Below are positions 60,663 through 64,000 of a stretch of DNA of 64,000 bases, piece by piece; positions within the stretch are counted from its first letter, which is position 1, and each line of letters begins with the position of its first letter. Made by a program: the position numbers and the translations under genes. Source of the DNA: an uncultured Polaribacter sp. (GTDB taxonomy: Bacteria; Bacteroidota; Bacteroidia; Flavobacteriales; Flavobacteriaceae); the NCBI RefSeq assembly GCF_947503855.1, contig NZ_CANNFF010000012.1, positions 1 through 64,000 of the forward strand, read 5' to 3'. The notes under the pieces were generated by a model. That model was given only the letters and a program-made list of their open reading frames with translations, did no database searches and was not told the origin of the DNA.

Positions 60663-60722
60663 AATCGAACCAGGGACACAAGGATTTTCAGTCCTTTGCT
60701 CTACCAACTGAGCTAAGGTACC
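60650..60722 (-). tRNA. tRNA-Phe (GAA)
   Basis: The 73-base gene shows GGTACCT/AGGTACC acceptor stem, D-loop AGCTCAGTTGGTAGAGC, anticodon loop CTGAAAA with anticodon GAA, T-arm around GGTTCGATTCC and discriminator A. CCA is not encoded. Its 3' end is the integration target of the elements to its left. Confidence 0.96.
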
Positions 60723-60822
60723 ATTGCCTTAGCGGATGCAAATATAATATGTTTTTTTACATCTGCTAAATAAAATTTAAAAAAAATGTCATCTATTTTT
60801 AATTTTTATCTAAATTTGAAAT

Positions 60823-61551
60823 ATGAAACTAATTGTGGATATTGGTAATACAAGAGTTAAAGCTGCTGTTTTTAAAGGAGATAACTTGTTGGAGTTACTT
60901 GTTTTTGATAAGGAAAAAATTATTTCAGAAATTAAAAAAAATATAAAAATAAAGTCAATTTCTCATGTAATTTTATCTAATGTAGCTTCAATTTCATTAC
61001 AAAAGATAGAGCAACTACAAAAAATGGCTACAGTAATGGTCGTTTCTTCTAACTTAAAAATACCTTTTATCAATTTATATCAAACACCAAAAACGTTGGG
61101 TGTAGATAGAATTGCATTAGTTGCAGCAGCTGTAAAACAATTTGCCAATAAAAACGTTTTGGTAATAGATGCAGGTACTTGCATTACTTTTGATTTTGTA
61201 AATAGCAATTTAGAGTATTTAGGTGGCGCAATTTCTCCTGGTATTAAGATGCGCTACAAAGCTTTACAAAAGTTTACGGCAAACTTGCCATTGTTACATA
61301 GTGAAAAACTAGATAGTTTTATAGGTAAAAACACTCATGAAAGTATAATTTCTGGAGTTTTAAATGGGGTAACTAACGAGATTGAGGGAGTAATCTCTCA
61401 ATATGAAGAAAAATTTTCTGATTTAACAATAGTTTTAACAGGAGGAGACACAAATTTCTTGTCAAAACAATTAAAAAGTAGCATATTTGCCAATCAAAAT
61501 TTTCTCCTTCAAGGATTAAATGAAATATTGAAACTTAACACAAGCAAATGA
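60823..61551 (+). CDS. coaX: Type III pantothenate kinase
   Basis: This 242-residue enzyme phosphorylates pantothenate in the first step of coenzyme A synthesis in the cytoplasm. Family motifs are the nucleotide-binding DIGNTRVKAAVF at the N-terminus, TLGVDRIALVAAA in the middle, VIDAGTCITFDFV, GGAISPGIKMRYKAL and the terminal LTGGDTNFLSKQL. The length is as usual for CoaX. It overlaps the next gene by 4 bases (ATGA), showing coupled translation. It lies on the chromosome beyond the tRNA and is not part of the mobile array. Confidence 0.95.
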   Translation: MKLIVDIGNTRVKAAVFKGDNLLELLVFDKEKIISEIKKNIKIKSISHVILSNVASISLQKIEQLQKMATVMVVSSNLKIPFINLYQTPKTLGVDRIALVAAAVKQFANKNVLVIDAGTCITFDFVNSNLEYLGGAISPGIKMRYKALQKFTANLPLLHSEKLDSFIGKNTHESIISGVLNGVTNEIEGVISQYEEKFSDLTIVLTGGDTNFLSKQLKSSIFANQNFLLQGLNEILKLNTSK

Positions 61552-62834
61552 TAAGAAATATTTTAGTAACCTTATTACTGATTACTTCTACAACTTTATT
61601 AGCACAAAGAACAAATTCTTCACCTTATTCTTTTTTTGGTATTGGTGAAGAATTCAGTCCAAGAACCGTAGAGCAAAATAGTATGGGAGGTATAGGAGTT
61701 GCTTTTAACCATTATAAATATTTAAATTTTTCAAACCCAGCTGCAAACGCTTTTTTAAGGCAAACTACTTATGCAATTGGGGTTTTAAATAATGATTTAA
61801 CGGTTAAAACGCTTGATACCCAACAAACTTCTAACGGAACCAGTCTAAATTATTTGGCATTGGGTTTTCCTGTTGGTCAAAAGGCAGGTTTCTCTTTTGG
61901 TTTACAACCAATTTCTTCTGTAGGGTATTCTTTATCTGACAACGGTTTCGATACTAATGGAGATCTCCAATCTATAACCTTATATAATGGTAATGGTGGT
62001 GTAAGTAGAATTTACGGTAGTTTTGGTATCATGGTTGCTAAACAATTTGCAGTCGGGATAGAAGCAGATTTTAGCTTTGGTAACTTAGAAAACTCAATTA
62101 CAAACCAAAGAGCAGATGTAAGTTTGGGCACTAAATATAAAGAAATAAATACCATTAGAGGAGGTTCTGTAACTATTGGGGCTCAATACATAAAACCGTT
62201 AAAAAATAATTTACGCTTAGATGCAGGTGCCACATTAAAGCTTGGCAATAATTTAAATGTAGAGGGGAACGATTATCTCTATACAGTTTCTATCGGTTCA
62301 AATGGGGGAGAGTCTCCAAGAGATACAATTTCTACAACTGCAATTTCGGGTAAATATGTACTACCCTTAAAATCTACTTTTGGTATTGGTTTGGGTAAAT
62401 ACGATAAATGGTATGTAGGTTTAGAATACGAAAATCAAGAGGCATTCCAAACAGAAGGAACTTTAAACATTACAAACGACGCTTATAAATACGAAAAATC
62501 AAATAGATTTTCTTTAGGAGGATTTTATTTGCCTAAAATAAATTCGATTTCAAGTTACTGGGATAGAGTTACTTATAGAGCAGGTTTGCGTTTCGAAAAA
62601 GTAGGTTTAGCTATTGATGGAGTTGGAAATACAACAAATTTTACATCAATAAACGACTATGGCATGTCTTTTGGTTTAGGTTTACCACTAAAGCAATTAT
62701 CTACCGTTAATTTAGGATTAGAATACGGTAAGAGAGGTACAACATCAAATAATTTAATACAAGAGCAATACTTTAACGTAAGGCTTAGTTTATCTTTAAG
62801 CGATACTTGGTTCAGAAAAAGAAAAATAGATTAA
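61548..62834 (+). CDS. Outer membrane beta-barrel protein
   Basis: The protein has 428 residues with a signal peptide ending LLAQRT. It starts SSPYSFFGIGEEFSPRTVEQNSMGGIGVAFN, typical of FadL-like or similar long barrels of Bacteroidetes. Many alternating strands follow and the chain ends NVRLSLSLSDTWFRKRKID. Its position after coaX and before a TPR protein is a normal chromosomal arrangement in flavobacteria. The exact transport role is unknown. Confidence 0.82.
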   Translation: MIRNILVTLLLITSTTLLAQRTNSSPYSFFGIGEEFSPRTVEQNSMGGIGVAFNHYKYLNFSNPAANAFLRQTTYAIGVLNNDLTVKTLDTQQTSNGTSLNYLALGFPVGQKAGFSFGLQPISSVGYSLSDNGFDTNGDLQSITLYNGNGGVSRIYGSFGIMVAKQFAVGIEADFSFGNLENSITNQRADVSLGTKYKEINTIRGGSVTIGAQYIKPLKNNLRLDAGATLKLGNNLNVEGNDYLYTVSIGSNGGESPRDTISTTAISGKYVLPLKSTFGIGLGKYDKWYVGLEYENQEAFQTEGTLNITNDAYKYEKSNRFSLGGFYLPKINSISSYWDRVTYRAGLRFEKVGLAIDGVGNTTNFTSINDYGMSFGLGLPLKQLSTVNLGLEYGKRGTTSNNLIQEQYFNVRLSLSLSDTWFRKRKID

Positions 62835-62860
62835 CATATAAAATTATTAAAACTATTAAA

Positions 62861-64000
62861 ATGAAGAAAATTACGTTTTTATTAGCTGCAATGTTATTTA
62901 TAACAACAGTAAAAACAAATGCACAGGTTACAAAACAAGATTGTGAAATAAAATACAATCTTTTTAGTGGTGATTACAAGTCTAAAAAGTATGACGATGC
63001 ATACAAGAATTGGATTTTTCTAATGGATAATTGCCAAGATTTATCTGTAAATATCTATAAATATGGTTCTAAAATTGCAGAAGATGTAAGAAAAGAGCCC
63101 GCTTTAGCAAAAAGAGTTTACGAGCAAAGATTACAAAACTTCCCTAATGTAGACCCTGCAAAAGTACATAGTGATTATGCTAGTTACTTATATAAAAATA
63201 AATTGGCATCAGATGATGAGATTTTTGCTATCTTAGAAAAAGGATATGCTATAGACCCTACAAAAATGGGAGTAAAAAACTTATACATTTACTTTCAGGG
63301 AGTTACCGATAGAAACAAAGATACCAACCCACAAAAAGTTTTTGATACCTATGATGATGTAATAGAGTCTGTAGGAAAAAAGCTAGACGGATATGCAGCA
63401 AATATTAAAAAATATAGAGCAGATTCTGTAAATCTAGATAAAAAAGGGTTAAGAAGATTAAGAGCCTATAAAATTAACTCTAAAGCATTAGGTTCTATAG
63501 AGGTTCAGTTTGATAGAATTATTACAGAAATTGCAACTTGTGAGCGTTTAATACCTTTATATCAGAGAGATTTTGAAGCAAATAAATTAGATGCGGTTTG
63601 GTTAAAAAGAGCAGTTTCTAGAATGTTTAATAAAGGTTGTCAAGAAGACCCATTGTTTGAGAAATTAGTTAGAGCCTTTGCAGAAGCATCACCATCTCCA
63701 GAAGCATATGCGTTTTTAGCAAATGTTTTAGAGGGTAATGGAGATTCTGCTGGAGCAAGAGCAATGAGAGAAAAATCATTTAATTTAGAAACAGATCCTT
63801 TAAAAAAGGCAAAGTATAAATTAAAATTTGCACAATCAGCAAAAGATAGAGGTCAATTTAGCAAAGCAAGAAGCTTGGCAAGAGAAGCTTTAAGTTTTAA
63901 TCCTAACTCAGGTAGAGCTTATTTATTTATTGCAACACTTTACCAAGCAAGTGTCAACAATTGTGGTGGTAATTTGTTCGAAAAAAGAATGGTATATGTA
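62861..64000 (+). CDS. TPR-repeat protein, exported (cut by window end)
   Basis: The open frame starts at ATG 62861 and continues past the window end, giving at least 380 residues. A signal peptide (MKKITFLLAAMLFITTVKTNAQ) is followed by TPR-like helical repeats (SDYASYLYKNKLASDDEIFAILEKGYAID, then AYAFLANVLEGNGDSAGARAMREKSFNLE, KDRGQFSKARSLAREALSFNPNSGRAYLFIATLYQ). It is 26 bases after the outer membrane protein gene, so it is probably in the same operon. TPR proteins in this setting act as envelope scaffolds; no specific role can be given. Confidence 0.85.
   Translation, partial: MKKITFLLAAMLFITTVKTNAQVTKQDCEIKYNLFSGDYKSKKYDDAYKNWIFLMDNCQDLSVNIYKYGSKIAEDVRKEPALAKRVYEQRLQNFPNVDPAKVHSDYASYLYKNKLASDDEIFAILEKGYAIDPTKMGVKNLYIYFQGVTDRNKDTNPQKVFDTYDDVIESVGKKLDGYAANIKKYRADSVNLDKKGLRRLRAYKINSKALGSIEVQFDRIITEIATCERLIPLYQRDFEANKLDAVWLKRAVSRMFNKGCQEDPLFEKLVRAFAEASPSPEAYAFLANVLEGNGDSAGARAMREKSFNLETDPLKKAKYKLKFAQSAKDRGQFSKARSLAREALSFNPNSGRAYLFIATLYQASVNNCGGNLFEKRMVYV

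Overview
The window comes from a low-GC member of the Bacteroidetes, most likely a flavobacterium. It carries a SprB-like adhesin with a gliding-motility type C-terminal domain, a PorP/SprF partner, HYC_CC_PP proteins and CzcA pumps fused to an outer membrane factor. I cannot name the species.

The dominant structure is a tandem array of related integrative elements at one tRNA-Phe(GAA) gene (60650-60722, minus strand). The tRNA 3' end plus its terminator (about 72 bp) is present three times, at 686-758, 30150-30221 and 60591-60662. These copies delimit element 1 (759-30221), element 2 (30222-60662) and the right end of a third element (1-758). Each complete element has a tyrosine integrase just inside its left boundary and an excisionase-like HTH gene towards the right. 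Each integrase is associated with its own pair of terminal 12-bp-period repeats. No conjugation genes were found.

Element 1 backbone: integrase, membrane protein, [metal cargo], a fragment of a polymerase-like gene, a GC-rich structured site, serine recombinase, membrane-anchored HExxH protein, two small minus-strand proteins (one ribbon-helix-helix), an unknown GTG-start gene, a ParB-methyltransferase, a family-A polymerase-like protein and the HTH gene. Its cargo (about 2.9-22.8 kb, all minus strand) is a metal-resistance island. It has a CusA/CusB/CusC-like copper/silver module (with HMA-MauE, PepSY, DUF3347 and haem-binding proteins), a P1B ATPase, a Fur-family regulator and a CzcB/CzcA-CzcC module. 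Each pump gene is preceded by a HYC_CC_PP-type gene and a leader hairpin.

Element 2 backbone: integrase, a decayed copy of the membrane protein, [adhesin cargo], a DUF2779 pseudogene, the same GC-rich site, a tyrosine recombinase in place of the serine recombinase, the HExxH protein, and a primase-polymerase-like gene where element 1 has its methyltransferase/polymerase block. The polymerase gene survives only as two fused ends before the HTH gene. Its cargo is a roughly 5,025-residue secreted adhesin with its SprF-like and OmpA-like partners, and an IS982-family insertion sits 14 bp upstream of the adhesin start. A second cargo segment before the right end holds an outer membrane protein, a CsgG/DUF4810/GNA1162-type lipoprotein operon and a regulator.

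Beyond the tRNA lies ordinary chromosome: coaX, an outer membrane protein and a TPR protein cut by the window end.
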